A stretch of 64,000 bases of DNA. It comes from Lysobacter lycopersici (GTDB lineage Bacteria > Pseudomonadota > Gammaproteobacteria > Xanthomonadales > Xanthomonadaceae). Both the position numbers and the translations under genes were made by a program. The stretch spans positions 2,184,001 through 2,248,000 of the forward strand of contig NZ_CP041742.1 in NCBI RefSeq assembly GCF_007556775.1, in the 5' to 3' direction. Shown here one piece after another: positions 23,313 through 33,343 of the stretch. The notes under the pieces are model-generated. The model was not told the origin of the DNA and did not search any database. It saw only the letters and a list, made by a program, of their open reading frames with translations. The number at the start of each line of letters is the position of its first letter. Position 1 is the stretch's first letter.

Positions 23313-25931
23313 TCACGCCGCCTTGTTCGCCGCGAGGAAATCCTGGGCGAAGCGCTGCAGCACGCCGCCTGCTTCGTAGATCGAGACTTCCTCGTCCGAA
23401 TCCAGCCGGCACAGCACCGGCACCTCGACGATGCCGCCGTCGCGGCGATGGATCACCAGCGTCAGCATCGCGCCGGGGGCGGGCGTGCCGGCGACATCGA
23501 AAGTCTCCGTGCCGTCGATCCCGAGCGTGTTGCGGTTCACGCCCATCTGGAACTGCAGCGGCAGCACGCCCATGCCGATCAGGTTGGTGCGGTGGATGCG
23601 TTCGAAGCCCTCGGCCGCGATCGCTTCCACCCCGGCGAGGCGCACGCCCTTCGCCGCCCAGTCGCGCGACGAGCCTTGCCCGTAATCCGCGCCGGCGATG
23701 ATGATCAGCGGCTGCTTGCGCTGCATGTAGGTTTCGATCGCTTCCCACATGCGCATGGTCTTGCCTTCCGGTTCGACCCGCGCCAGCGAACCCTGCTTCA
23801 CGCTGCCGTCCTCGTTGCGCACCATTTCGTTGAGCAGTTTCGGATTCGCGAACGTCGCGCGCTGCGCAGTCAGATGGTCGCCGCGATGCGTCGCGTAGGA
23901 ATTGAAGTCCTCTTCCGGCAGGCCCATCTTCGCCAGGTATTCGCCGGCGGCGCTGCTGGCGAGAATCGCGTTCGACGGCGACAGGTGATCGGTGGTGATG
24001 TTGTCGCCGAGCACCGCTAGCGGGCGCATGCCGCTCAGCGTGCGTTCGCCGGCCAGCGCGCCTTCCCAGTACGGCGGGCGGCGGATGTAGGTGCTCATCG
24101 CGCGCCAGTCGTACAGCGGATTGGCGTTGCCGCCGTGCTCGACGCGCACGTTGAACATCGGGCCGTAGACCTTGCGGAACTGTTCGGGTTTCACGTTCGC
24201 GCGCACCACCGCGTCGATTTCCTCGTCGCTCGGCCAGAGGTCCTTAAGTCGAATCTCGTTGCCCTGCGCGTCGCGGCCGAGCACGTCCTTCTCGATGTCG
24301 AAACGCACGGTGCCGGCGATGGCGTAGGCGATCACCAGCGGCGGCGAGGCGAGGAAGGCCTGCTTCGCATACGGATGGATGCGGCCGTCGAAGTTGCGGT
24401 TGCCGCTGAGCACCGCGGTTGCGTACAGGTCGCGATCGATGATTTCCCGCTGGATGTCGGGATCCAGCGCGCCGCTCATGCCGTTGCAGGTGGTGCAGGC
24501 GAAACCGACGATGCCGAAGCCGAGTTTTTCCAGCTCGGGAAGAAGCTTCGCTTCCTCGAGGTAGGATTGAACGACCTTCGATCCCGGCGCCAGCGAAGTC
24601 TTGACCCACGGTTTGCGGGTCAGGCCCTTCGCGTTCGCGTTGCGCGCCAGCAGGCCGGCGGCGATCACGTTGCGCGGGTTCGAGGTATTCGTGCAGCTGG
24701 TGATCGCGGCGATGATCACCGCACCGTCGGGCATCAGGCCGGCCATTTCCTCGGCCTTGCCGTGTTCGAGCTTGGCTTCGTCGGCGATGCCACGTTCCTG
24801 CAGATCGCTGACCGGCAAGCGGCGATGCGGATTCGATGGCCCGGCCATGTTGCGCACGACGCTCGACAGGTCGAAATGCAGCGTGCGTTCGTACTGCGCG
24901 TCGGCGAGGTCGCCAGCCCACAGGCCGGCGGCCTTGGCGTAGGTTTCGACCAATGCGATTTGCGCGTCTTCGCGGCCCGTCAATCTCAGGTAATCGAGCG
25001 TGTTGTCGTCGATGAAGAACATCGCCGCGGTCGCGCCGTATTCGGGCGCCATGTTGCTGATCGTCGCGCGGTCGCCGATGGTCAGCGCGGAAGCGCCTTC
25101 GCCGCGGAATTCGAGGTAGGCGCCGACGACTTTTTCCTTGCGCAGGAATTCGGTCAGCGCCAGCACGATGTCGGTGGCGGTGATGCCCGGCTGCGGCTTG
25201 CCGGAAAGTTCCACCGCGACCATGTCCGGCGTGCGCATCCACGAAGCGCGGCCGAGCATCACGTTCTCCGCTTCCAGCCCGCCGACGCCGACCGCGATCA
25301 CGCCCAGCGCATCGACGTGGGGCGTGTGCGAATCGGTACCGACGCAGGTATCGGGGAAGGCGACGCCGTCGTCCACGTAGATCACCGGCGACATCTTCTC
25401 CAGGTTGATCTGGTGCATGATCCCGTTGCCGGGCGGGATCACGTCGACGTTGCGGAACGCCTGTTTCGTCCAGTCGATGAAGTGGAAGCGATCGGCGTTG
25501 CGCCGGTCCTCGATCGCGCGGTTCTCCGCGAACGCATCCGGATCGAAACCGCCGCATTCCACCGCCAGCGAGTGGTCGACGATCAGCTGCACCGGCACGA
25601 CCGGATTCACCGCCGCCGGATCGCCGCCCTGGTCCGCGATCGCATCGCGCAAGCCGGCGAGGTCGACCAATGCGGTCTGGCCGAGGATGTCGTGGCAGAC
25701 CACGCGCGCCGGGAACCACGGGAAGTCGAGGTCGCGGCGGCGTTCGATCAATTGCGCGAGGTAGGCATCGCGCATCGCTGGATCGGCGCGGCGCACGATG
25801 TTCTCGGCATGCACGCGCGCGACGTAGGGCAGGCCGGCCCAGGCGCCGGGCCGGATCGCCTCGACCGCGGCGCGGGCGTCGATCCAGTCGAGCTTGGTGC
25901 TGGGGAGCGGTTTGCGGAATTCATTGTTCAT
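23313..25931 (-). CDS. acnD: Fe/S-dependent 2-methylisocitrate dehydratase AcnD
   Basis: Dehydrates 2-methylcitrate to 2-methylaconitate in the methylcitrate cycle. 872 residues, aconitase family with the 4Fe-4S cysteines in SCTNTSNP near 435 and CTTCNG near 500, and the swivelling domain with GSSRDWAAKG near 775. The pairing with prpF identifies it as AcnD rather than AcnA. Leaderless of other prp genes here. It is divergent from dusA with a 40-bp gap, so promoters must overlap. Confidence 0.93.
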   Translation of the reverse strand: MNNEFRKPLPSTKLDWIDARAAVEAIRPGAWAGLPYVARVHAENIVRRADPAMRDAYLAQLIERRRDLDFPWFPARVVCHDILGQTALVDLAGLRDAIADQGGDPAAVNPVVPVQLIVDHSLAVECGGFDPDAFAENRAIEDRRNADRFHFIDWTKQAFRNVDVIPPGNGIMHQINLEKMSPVIYVDDGVAFPDTCVGTDSHTPHVDALGVIAVGVGGLEAENVMLGRASWMRTPDMVAVELSGKPQPGITATDIVLALTEFLRKEKVVGAYLEFRGEGASALTIGDRATISNMAPEYGATAAMFFIDDNTLDYLRLTGREDAQIALVETYAKAAGLWAGDLADAQYERTLHFDLSSVVRNMAGPSNPHRRLPVSDLQERGIADEAKLEHGKAEEMAGLMPDGAVIIAAITSCTNTSNPRNVIAAGLLARNANAKGLTRKPWVKTSLAPGSKVVQSYLEEAKLLPELEKLGFGIVGFACTTCNGMSGALDPDIQREIIDRDLYATAVLSGNRNFDGRIHPYAKQAFLASPPLVIAYAIAGTVRFDIEKDVLGRDAQGNEIRLKDLWPSDEEIDAVVRANVKPEQFRKVYGPMFNVRVEHGGNANPLYDWRAMSTYIRRPPYWEGALAGERTLSGMRPLAVLGDNITTDHLSPSNAILASSAAGEYLAKMGLPEEDFNSYATHRGDHLTAQRATFANPKLLNEMVRNEDGSVKQGSLARVEPEGKTMRMWEAIETYMQRKQPLIIIAGADYGQGSSRDWAAKGVRLAGVEAIAAEGFERIHRTNLIGMGVLPLQFQMGVNRNTLGIDGTETFDVAGTPAPGAMLTLVIHRRDGGIVEVPVLCRLDSDEEVSIYEAGGVLQRFAQDFLAANKAA

Positions 25932-25971
25932 CCGCCGATTTTACGCCTTTGCAGGCCGCTAAAATGGCGAC

Positions 25972-26969
<998 letters not shown>

Positions 26970-26973
<4 letters not shown>

Positions 26974-27881
26974 TCACGCGCGATATCGACGCTTTCTTCG
27001 CCTTCGCGCGCGATGTCGCGCCGGATTTCGGCCCGGCCACGGCGCGCGCCGCGTTCCTGGTCGCGCCGGACGGATTCCGCCTCGCCGAACAGTCGGCGCG
27101 GGACAATGTCTATATGGCCGGGGAAAGCGCATTCGATGCGCAACGTGCTTCGATGCAGCATCGCGAATTGCAGCGCGCGATTTCGTCCGTCATTCCGACG
27201 GTCTGTTTCGCCGGCGACCCGGATACGCCCGACGCGGTGTTCCCCAACAACGTATTCGGCACCGCAGCCGGTCGCACCATCATCGGCCGAATGCGTCACG
27301 AAGTCCGCCAGCGTGAAGCCGCTCGCAAGGACATCCGCGGCTTCTTCGGCGGCGTGCTCGACTACGCCGAGATCGACCTGTCGCAACAGCCGCACGCCTG
27401 CGAGCTCACCGGCGCATTGGTCGTCGATCGCGCGCGCGGACTCGGTTATTGCGGCCTGTCCGAGCGTTGCGACGAAGTCGGCGCGCGGCTGATGCACGAG
27501 GCCTTCGGCCTGCGCGCGAGCCTGCTGTTCGACCTCGCGCCGGGCGAGTACCACACCAACGTGGTGCTGGCGGTGCTGGCCGGGCGCGCCGCGGTGGTGT
27601 GTCCGCGCGGTTTCGCCGATCCGGAAATCGCCGCGTCCATCGCGGCGTTCCATGCGCCGCACGCCGTGGTTTGCGACGAAGCCGAGCATGCGGCCTTCGT
27701 CGGCAACTGCATCGCGCTGTCCGGCGATACGGCCTGGATGAGCGCGAAGGCTGACGCGGCGCTGTCGCCGGCGCATCGCGCACGGCTGGCGGCGGCGGGT
27801 TTCCGGGTCGAATCGGTGGCGCTGGACGCGATCGAAGCCGGCGGCGGTTCGCTGCGTTGCTGTATCGGCGAGGTGTATTGA
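26970..27881 (+). CDS. Amidinotransferase/arginine-deiminase-fold hydrolase (CtlX-like)
   Basis: 303 residues of the guanidino-group-modifying superfamily. Family marks are DAVFPNNVFG near 90, YHTNVVLAVL near 195 with the catalytic His, and GGGSLRCCIGEVY at the end with the catalytic Cys. It most resembles the CtlX (citrulline utilisation hydrolase) branch, though dimethylarginine or arginine could be the substrate. Start GTG overlaps the dusA stop (GTGA), so it is translated with DusA. An arginase gene occurs at 40942, hinting at guanidino nitrogen use in this organism. Confidence 0.83.
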
Positions 27882-27984
27882 CCGCGGTTTCCGGCCGAAT
27901 TAAGGACGGATTCACCGCCTCGTTCCGAGAATGCGCGCCACACCCGTCATTTGCCGGCATCCGCCGTTTGCGTACCCTTTGCCC

Positions 27985-28344
27985 ATGACCTGCAAGTCCG
28001 TCGCCGTCGCGTTCGTCCTGCCGCTGGCCCTCGGCCTGGCGGCGAACGCGTGGGCGGGCCCGCGCGGCGGCCAGGGCGGCAATGGCCACCGTCCGGCGCC
28101 GCAGCAGCAGGCGACGCCCTTCGTCGGGCCCGAGCGCGGCAAGGGTCGCGACGAACTGTCCGACAGCGTGCGCCGGGTCGAACGCGATACCCGCGGCCGC
28201 GTGCTCAGCGCCGAGCGGGTGCCGTACGATGGCCGCGACGTCAACCGCATCAAGGTAGTGGACCAGTCCGGCCGCGTGCGCGTGATCATGGACGATCCGG
28301 ACAAGCAGCCGTCCCCGCCGCCTGCACGCGACGACGACAACTGA
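27985..28344 (+). CDS. Small exported PepSY-like protein ahead of phoPQ
   Basis: 119 residues with a signal peptide ending at AWA-GP, then a low-complexity GQGGNG stretch and a PepSY-like part (DSVRRVERDTRGRV ... VPYDGRDVNRIKVVDQ). Its place directly before a PhoP/PhoQ-like pair suggests it belongs to that regulon, perhaps modulating the sensor; such small PepSY proteins are found in this spot in related genomes, as far as I know. Confidence 0.72.
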   Translation: MTCKSVAVAFVLPLALGLAANAWAGPRGGQGGNGHRPAPQQQATPFVGPERGKGRDELSDSVRRVERDTRGRVLSAERVPYDGRDVNRIKVVDQSGRVRVIMDDPDKQPSPPPARDDDN

Positions 28345-28399
28345 CGCATCATCCTGATGTTGCCGGCCGCGCTGCGGCCATCCTGCCCCGGAGCCCTGC

Positions 28400-29086
28400 A
28401 TGCGAATCCTGCTCGTCGAAGACGAAGCCCCGCTGCGCGAAACCCTGGCCGCGCGCCTGAAGCGCGAAGGCTATGCGGTGGATGCCGCGCAGGACGGCGA
28501 GGAAGGCCTGTACATGGGCCGCGAAGTGCCGTTCGACGTCGGCATCATCGACCTCGGCCTGCCGAAGATGTCGGGCATGGACCTGATCAAGGCGCTGCGC
28601 GACGAAGGCAGGAAGTTCCCGGTGCTGATCCTCACCGCGCGTTCGAGCTGGCAGGACAAGGTCGACGGCCTCAAGCAAGGCGCCGACGATTACCTGGTGA
28701 AGCCCTTCCACGTCGAGGAACTGCTGGCACGCATCCACGCGCTAGTGCGCCGCGCCGCGGGCTGGAGCAAGCCGACGCTCGAATGCGGGCCGGTGATGCT
28801 CGACCTCGCGGCGCAGACGGTGAGCGTCAACGGCAGCAACGTCGACCTGACCAGCTACGAGTACAAGGTGCTCGAGTACCTGATGATGCACGCCGGCGAA
28901 CTGGTGTCGAAGGCCGACCTGACCGAGCACATCTACCAGCAGGACTTCGACCGCGATTCGAACGTGCTCGAGGTCTTCATCGGCCGCCTGCGCAAGAAGC
29001 TCGATCCCGACGGCGCGTTGAAGCCGATCGAGACCGTGCGCGGCCGCGGCTACCGCTTCGCGATTCCGCGCACGGGCGAGGGCTGA
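28400..29086 (+). CDS. phoP: OmpR/PhoP-type response regulator
   Basis: 228 residues. Receiver domain 1-115 (VEDEAP, phospho-Asp in IIDLGLPK near 51, Lys in VKPFHV) and a winged-helix Trans_reg_C domain 125-222 with RGRGYRF at the end. Same orientation as the sensor kinase 28 bp downstream. PhoP identity is inferred from similarity to the PhoP branch and from the partner kinase. Confidence 0.9.
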   Translation: MRILLVEDEAPLRETLAARLKREGYAVDAAQDGEEGLYMGREVPFDVGIIDLGLPKMSGMDLIKALRDEGRKFPVLILTARSSWQDKVDGLKQGADDYLVKPFHVEELLARIHALVRRAAGWSKPTLECGPVMLDLAAQTVSVNGSNVDLTSYEYKVLEYLMMHAGELVSKADLTEHIYQQDFDRDSNVLEVFIGRLRKKLDPDGALKPIETVRGRGYRFAIPRTGEG

Positions 29087-29114
29087 CCGGCCGCACGCGC
29101 GGACCGGGGAAGCG

Positions 29115-30530
29115 ATGGCGGCGCGCGAGCCCTTCCTCGGCTGGCGGCCGCGTTCCCTGCAGAGCCGGCAGTTGCTGGCCGCGAGCTTGGGCCTGTTGGC
29201 CTTCCTCGCCATCACCGGCTACGCGCTGGACCGCGCCTTCATCGACGTCGCCGGGCAGGGCCTGCACGATCGGCTCCAGGCTTACGCCTACGCCTACCTA
29301 AACGGCATCGAGTTCGCGCGCGACGGCACGCTGATTCCGCCGGAAGTGCCGCCCGATGGCCGCTTCGACCAACCCGGCGGCGGCCTGTACGCCGATGTCG
29401 AATTGCCGAACGGACGCTGGACCTCCGCATCCTCCACCGGGCAGACGTTGCCGCGCGGCGAGGTGCTCGGTCCGTTGCAGGAACGCCAGGACGGTCCGTT
29501 GCCGATGACGCGCAGCGATGGCACCACCGGCGCGGTCTTCCGCTACGGCATCGGCGTCATCTGGGCCCCCGGCGACGACCCCAAGGCCGAATTCCCGTAC
29601 ACGATCTACGTGATGGAAGACGCCGGCACGCTGCCCAAGCAGGTGCGCGTGTTCCGCCAGGCCTTGTGGGGCTACCTCGGCATCGCGGCGCTGCTGCTGC
29701 TGTTGCTGCAGGCGCTGATCCTGCGCTGGAGCCTGCGTCCGCTGCGGCGCGTGGTGGTCGAACTCGAACGCGTGCAGCGCGGCCAGCTCGCGCGCATGAG
29801 CGAACGCCATCCGCGCGAACTCGCGCCGCTCACCGACAGCATCAACGCACTGGTCGATAGCGAGCGCGAACACCTCGAACGCCAGCGCAACACGCTCGCC
29901 GACCTCGCCCACAGCCTGAAGACGCCGCTCGCGGTGCTGCGCACGCGCCTGGACAGCGGTGCGCCGGAAAGCGGATTGCGCGAGGAAGTCGACCTGCAGG
30001 TGCGGCGCATGAACGACCTGGTCGGCTACCAGCTCGCGCGCGCCCGCTCGGGCGGGCATGCGCTGTTCGCCGCACCGGTGGAGATCGAGCCCTACGCCGA
30101 GCAGATCGTGCAGGGGCTGGAGAAGATCTACGCGGCAAATCGCGTCGTCTGCGAATTCGAGATCGCGCCCGACGCGCGCTTCCACGGCGAACCCGGCGAC
30201 CTGCAGGAACTGCTCGGCAACCTGCTCGAGAATGCGTTCAAGTGGGCGACGTCGCGAGTGCTGCTCACCGCGCAGGTCGGCGACAGCGAACCGCGGCGGC
30301 GTCCCGGCCTGGTGCTGCGCGTGGAAGACGACGGCCCCGGCATTCCACCCGATCGCATCGCCGCGGTATTGCAGCGCGGCGTGCGCGGCGACGAACGCGT
30401 GCAGGGCCACGGCATCGGCCTCGCCATCGTGCAGGACATCGTGCAGGGTTACCGCGGCACGCTCGAGGTCGGCGCATCGGCCGAACTCGGCGGATCGCGT
30501 TTCGAAGTGCACTTGCCGCCGGGTCTGTGA
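29115..30530 (+). CDS. phoQ: Sensor histidine kinase, PhoQ-like
   Basis: 471 residues. Two membrane spans (near 15-40 and 185-205) enclose a periplasmic sensor domain of about 145 residues. Then a HAMP linker, the H box ADLAHSLKTPL near 276, N box LLGNLLENAFKWA near 360, G1 VEDDGPGIP and G2 GHGIGLAIV. Asp/Glu-rich patches in the sensor domain could bind Mg2+ as in PhoQ. In Xanthomonads PhoPQ responds to low Mg2+ and antimicrobial peptides. Confidence 0.9.
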   Translation: MAAREPFLGWRPRSLQSRQLLAASLGLLAFLAITGYALDRAFIDVAGQGLHDRLQAYAYAYLNGIEFARDGTLIPPEVPPDGRFDQPGGGLYADVELPNGRWTSASSTGQTLPRGEVLGPLQERQDGPLPMTRSDGTTGAVFRYGIGVIWAPGDDPKAEFPYTIYVMEDAGTLPKQVRVFRQALWGYLGIAALLLLLLQALILRWSLRPLRRVVVELERVQRGQLARMSERHPRELAPLTDSINALVDSEREHLERQRNTLADLAHSLKTPLAVLRTRLDSGAPESGLREEVDLQVRRMNDLVGYQLARARSGGHALFAAPVEIEPYAEQIVQGLEKIYAANRVVCEFEIAPDARFHGEPGDLQELLGNLLENAFKWATSRVLLTAQVGDSEPRRRPGLVLRVEDDGPGIPPDRIAAVLQRGVRGDERVQGHGIGLAIVQDIVQGYRGTLEVGASAELGGSRFEVHLPPGL

Positions 30531-30533
30531 AGC

Positions 30534-30594
30534 AGTTGGTGGTTGGTAGTTGATGGTTGGCGGTCGTCCCACCAACTCACGAACCACCAACTAC
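30534..30594. repeat. Long imperfect hairpin of GTTGGT repeats
   Basis: AGTTGGTGGTTGGTAGTTG on the left pairs with CCACCAAC and GAACCACCAACTAC on the right, giving an imperfect stem of about 24 bp. It lies between the convergent phoQ and mtfA genes and includes the TAG stop codon of mtfA. It may act as a shared terminator, or be a mobile repeat. Confidence 0.6.
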
Positions 30595-31361
30595 GAACCT
30601 CCAAATATCGCCGGCCCGTAGAACTTCTCCAGGTGCGCGGCGACCTCGGGCATCACGCGACGCAGCCTGAGCGGATCGCTGAAGTGGTATTCGCTGCACA
30701 CCGCGAAGAATTCCTCCGGCGATTCGGCGGCGTAGTCGTCGATGGCGACGCGGCGGCCGGCATCGACGCGTTCGCACAACGCGTCGTAGGCGTGCTGGAA
30801 GTCCGAGGCCCATCGCTTCTGCCATTCGCGCGGCAGCGGCGGGGTGCCGTCCATTGCGCCGTCAAGCGCATCGAGCTTGTGCGCCATTTCGTGCACGGCG
30901 ACGCAGAAGCCGTCGCGCGGCGCGGCGAGGTCGGCTTCGACATCGGCCCAGGACAGCACCAGCGGGCCCTGTTCCCAGGCTTCTCCGATCAGGTCTTCCT
31001 CGCCCTCGTGCAGCACGCCGGCGGCATCGACGTGGCTGCGATGCGCGCGGAACGCATCCGGATACACCAGCAGCTGCGACCAGCCGTGCAAGCCCTCGGC
31101 GCCGAATTCCAGCAGCGGCAGGCAGCACAACGCGGCCAATGTCAGCCGCTGCACCTCGTCGAGTTCCAGTCCGCCGAGCGGGGTGATGGTCTTGCGCTGC
31201 AGGAACAGCGCGGCGAGTTCGCGCAGGCGTGCATCGCGTTCGGGAGGAAGTCGTGCGACCAAAGCCACGCGCGCGCGCAGGCCGAGCCAATCGGATTCGG
31301 GAATCGGGACCGGCGTGCGCCGGAATGGAGCCAGCAGTCGGCGGAACAGCGATCCGCTCAG
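30591..31361 (-). CDS. mtfA: Zinc-dependent peptidase MtfA family
   Basis: About 256 residues. The HExxH metalloprotease motif is in VAVHEMAHKLDALDG near 170, with a further Glu region in the C-terminal AAESPEEFFAV. In E. coli MtfA inactivates the glucose repressor Mlc and has aminopeptidase activity. No ATG or GTG is available in the expected N-terminal region: the conserved part begins within SLFRRLLAPF. I place the start at a CTG that overlaps the stop of the preceding gene; a rare start codon, a coupled restart or a sequencing error are all possible. Confidence 0.75.
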   Translation of the reverse strand: MSGSLFRRLLAPFRRTPVPIPESDWLGLRARVALVARLPPERDARLRELAALFLQRKTITPLGGLELDEVQRLTLAALCCLPLLEFGAEGLHGWSQLLVYPDAFRAHRSHVDAAGVLHEGEEDLIGEAWEQGPLVLSWADVEADLAAPRDGFCVAVHEMAHKLDALDGAMDGTPPLPREWQKRWASDFQHAYDALCERVDAGRRVAIDDYAAESPEEFFAVCSEYHFSDPLRLRRVMPEVAAHLEKFYGPAIFGGS

Positions 31362-31648
31362 CGGAACATGCCGGGCAGGAAGCTGTGCCAGCGCGGTACG
31401 CGTGGCATGCCGGCGCCGTCGTCGGAGCCGCCGCCGCTGGTGTGGGCCGTGGCCGCGGCCGGCTTGGCCTTGTGCGCCACGGAGGTGGGCCGCTTGACCG
31501 GGGCCTGTGCGGGGCTCGGGACGGTGATGACGCTGTCGCGGCAGTCGCCGATGTCGCCGGAGGGGCGCGCGTCGCGGGCGAACGCCAGCGAGCTGGCGCT
31601 GAGCAGGGCCAGGCTCATCAGGAGCGGGCAGATGGCGAGTCGGCGCAT
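31358..31648 (-). CDS. Secreted hypothetical protein
   Basis: 96 residues with a signal peptide (LLMSLALLSASSLAFA) and a basic, Ala/Ser-rich mature part with a possible single disulfide region near GDCRDS. No family recognised. It overlaps the start of mtfA and probably shares its transcript. The ATG at 31648 begins the hydrophobic signal; earlier in-frame codons add unlikely sequence. Confidence 0.65.
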   Translation of the reverse strand: MRRLAICPLLMSLALLSASSLAFARDARPSGDIGDCRDSVITVPSPAQAPVKRPTSVAHKAKPAAATAHTSGGGSDDGAGMPRVPRWHSFLPGMFR

Positions 31649-31823
31649 GGCATTCCCCCGGGAACCGGCCCCTCGGGACCGGGGGCACACTATAAACCGG
31701 ATGCGGGGGCGCCGCCGAAGGTTGCAATGCTGCACTGCGGCAACGCGTTGACCGGGCGTATTCAGGGTTGGAGGATGGGGCGTCGGTTCTTTTTGCGAAG
31801 GGTTATCAGGACTTGGATGGCTA

Positions 31824-32258
31824 ATGAAGCTTCATAGCGATCAGACGGAATCGAACTCGCTTTCCATACTTGGTGCCGAGGTCGTGCGGCTGATCAAAAC
31901 GGCCAACTACCAAGAGCTTGCTACGCGTTTTGGCTATGCGCTTGCTTTTGGTCAAGAGCCATCTGCAGTGATGAAGCAGGAGATTGCCATGTGCCTATCG
32001 GAAGAGGGGCGCTGCGCAACGATTGATGATGCCGCCAATCCGGATATTTCCGTCCAATACTTCAAGCCGAATGACTCGAATTTGTTTGCTTTAGTGAAAT
32101 GTTTCTTGCCTCTCTTGCAAGACCCCGGAGAGATCCTGGTAGAACTGATCGTGACGAGTGAAGGGCTAGATAATCACGTATGCATCGAGCAGATCTCGTA
32201 CGCATCGAGCATAGGTTGGGCTGAACGCAGTGAAGCCCAACGTACATTGCGGACATAA
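31824..32258 (+). CDS. Low-GC orphan gene with a repeat-derived C-terminus
   Basis: 144 residues, unrecognised, clearly lower in GC than its neighbours, beginning MKLHSDQTES and rich in Leu/Ile/Glu. The last 16 residues (WAERSEAQRTLRT) are encoded by the left arm and body of the inverted repeat at 32211-32292, so the original C-terminus was probably replaced when the repeat inserted. No signal peptide. Function unknown; acquisition by transfer is likely. Confidence 0.55.
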   Translation: MKLHSDQTESNSLSILGAEVVRLIKTANYQELATRFGYALAFGQEPSAVMKQEIAMCLSEEGRCATIDDAANPDISVQYFKPNDSNLFALVKCFLPLLQDPGEILVELIVTSEGLDNHVCIEQISYASSIGWAERSEAQRTLRT

Positions 32259-32292
32259 AAGTGTTGGGCTTCGCAGGCTCAGCCCAACCTAT
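32211..32292. repeat. Inverted repeat element (GTTGGGCT type)
   Basis: Perfect 12-bp ends, ATAGGTTGGGCT and AGCCCAACCTAT, with inner copies of GAAGCCCAAC and GTTGGGCTTC. It covers the end of the orphan gene at 31824 and lies before birA. The pattern is that of short mobile intergenic elements in this family of bacteria. Confidence 0.85.
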
Positions 32293-32377
32293 GACAGCCT
32301 CGCCGACGACTGATTACCTGAAAGCCGCATCCCGCGCCGGCTTATCATTCCCTGATGCGCTTCCCGCCATCCCGCTC

Positions 32378-33343
32378 ATGAACGATCGCGACCTGCTTGC
32401 CACGCTCGCCAGCGGCCCGACCTCGGGCGAAGCGCTGGCCGCGCGGTTCGGCATCAGCCGCAGCGCGGTGCACAAGCGCATCGAAGCTTTGCGCGAAGCC
32501 GGGATCGACATCGATGCGCAGGCCGGTCGCGGTTATGCCTTGCATGCGCCTTGCGATCTGCTCGACGCCGATGCGATCCGCGCGGGGCTGACGGAACCCG
32601 CGCGAGCCTTGCTCGCGACGCTCGAAGTCGAATGGATCGTCGATTCCAGCAACAGCGTGTTGCTGCGCCGCGCGGGCGTGGCCGATGGTGCGGAGGTGTT
32701 GCTGGTCGAAGGCCAGAGCGGCGGGCGCGGGCGTCGCGGGCGCGAATGGCGTTCGCCGCTGGCCGCGAACCTGTATCTCTCGCTGGCGCGTCGCTATGCC
32801 GGCGGACTCGCCAGGCTTGGCGGGCTCAGCCTCGCCGCCGGCGTCGCCGTCGCCGAGGCGCTGCGCTCGCTCGGCGTCGCGGTGCAACTGAAATGGCCGA
32901 ACGATTTGGTCATCGAAGGCCGCAAGCTCGGCGGGCTGCTGGTCGAAGGCGGCGGCGAACACGCGGGGCCGGCGCGCGCGGTGGTCGGGCTGGGGCTCAA
33001 CGTGTGCATGCCACGGGCGTATGCGCGCGGCATCGACCAGCCATGGACCGATCTCGCCACGGTCGCGCCGACGGCGGCCGCGTCGCGCAACGCGTTGGCG
33101 GCAACGCTGCTGTCGTGGCTGCTGCCGGCGCTGGAACAGTTCGATCGCGAAGGACTCGCGCCGTTTCGCGAACGCTACGCATCCTTCGATGCGCTGCGCA
33201 ATCGCGAGGTCGCGGTACTCGGCGGCGATGCGTTGCAGGGAACCGCGCTCGGCCTTGCCGAGGACGGCGGCTTGCGCATCCGTTTGCCGAGTGGCGACGT
33301 GCGCATCGTGCACGCCGGTGAAGTGAGCGTACGCGCCCGATGA
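32378..33343 (+). CDS. birA: Bifunctional biotin ligase / biotin operon repressor BirA
   Basis: 321 residues. An N-terminal helix-turn-helix (LAARFGISRSAVHKRIEALREAG) at about 18-42 marks a class II BirA. The ligase domain has GQSGGRGRRGREW near 105 for biotinyl-AMP formation and LKWPNDL near 170, and a C-terminal SH3-like domain. It biotinylates AccB and represses biotin synthesis. Overlaps the coaX start (ATGA), giving the birA-coaX-SPOR unit typical of these organisms. Confidence 0.95.
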   Translation: MNDRDLLATLASGPTSGEALAARFGISRSAVHKRIEALREAGIDIDAQAGRGYALHAPCDLLDADAIRAGLTEPARALLATLEVEWIVDSSNSVLLRRAGVADGAEVLLVEGQSGGRGRRGREWRSPLAANLYLSLARRYAGGLARLGGLSLAAGVAVAEALRSLGVAVQLKWPNDLVIEGRKLGGLLVEGGGEHAGPARAVVGLGLNVCMPRAYARGIDQPWTDLATVAPTAAASRNALAATLLSWLLPALEQFDREGLAPFRERYASFDALRNREVAVLGGDALQGTALGLAEDGGLRIRLPSGDVRIVHAGEVSVRAR

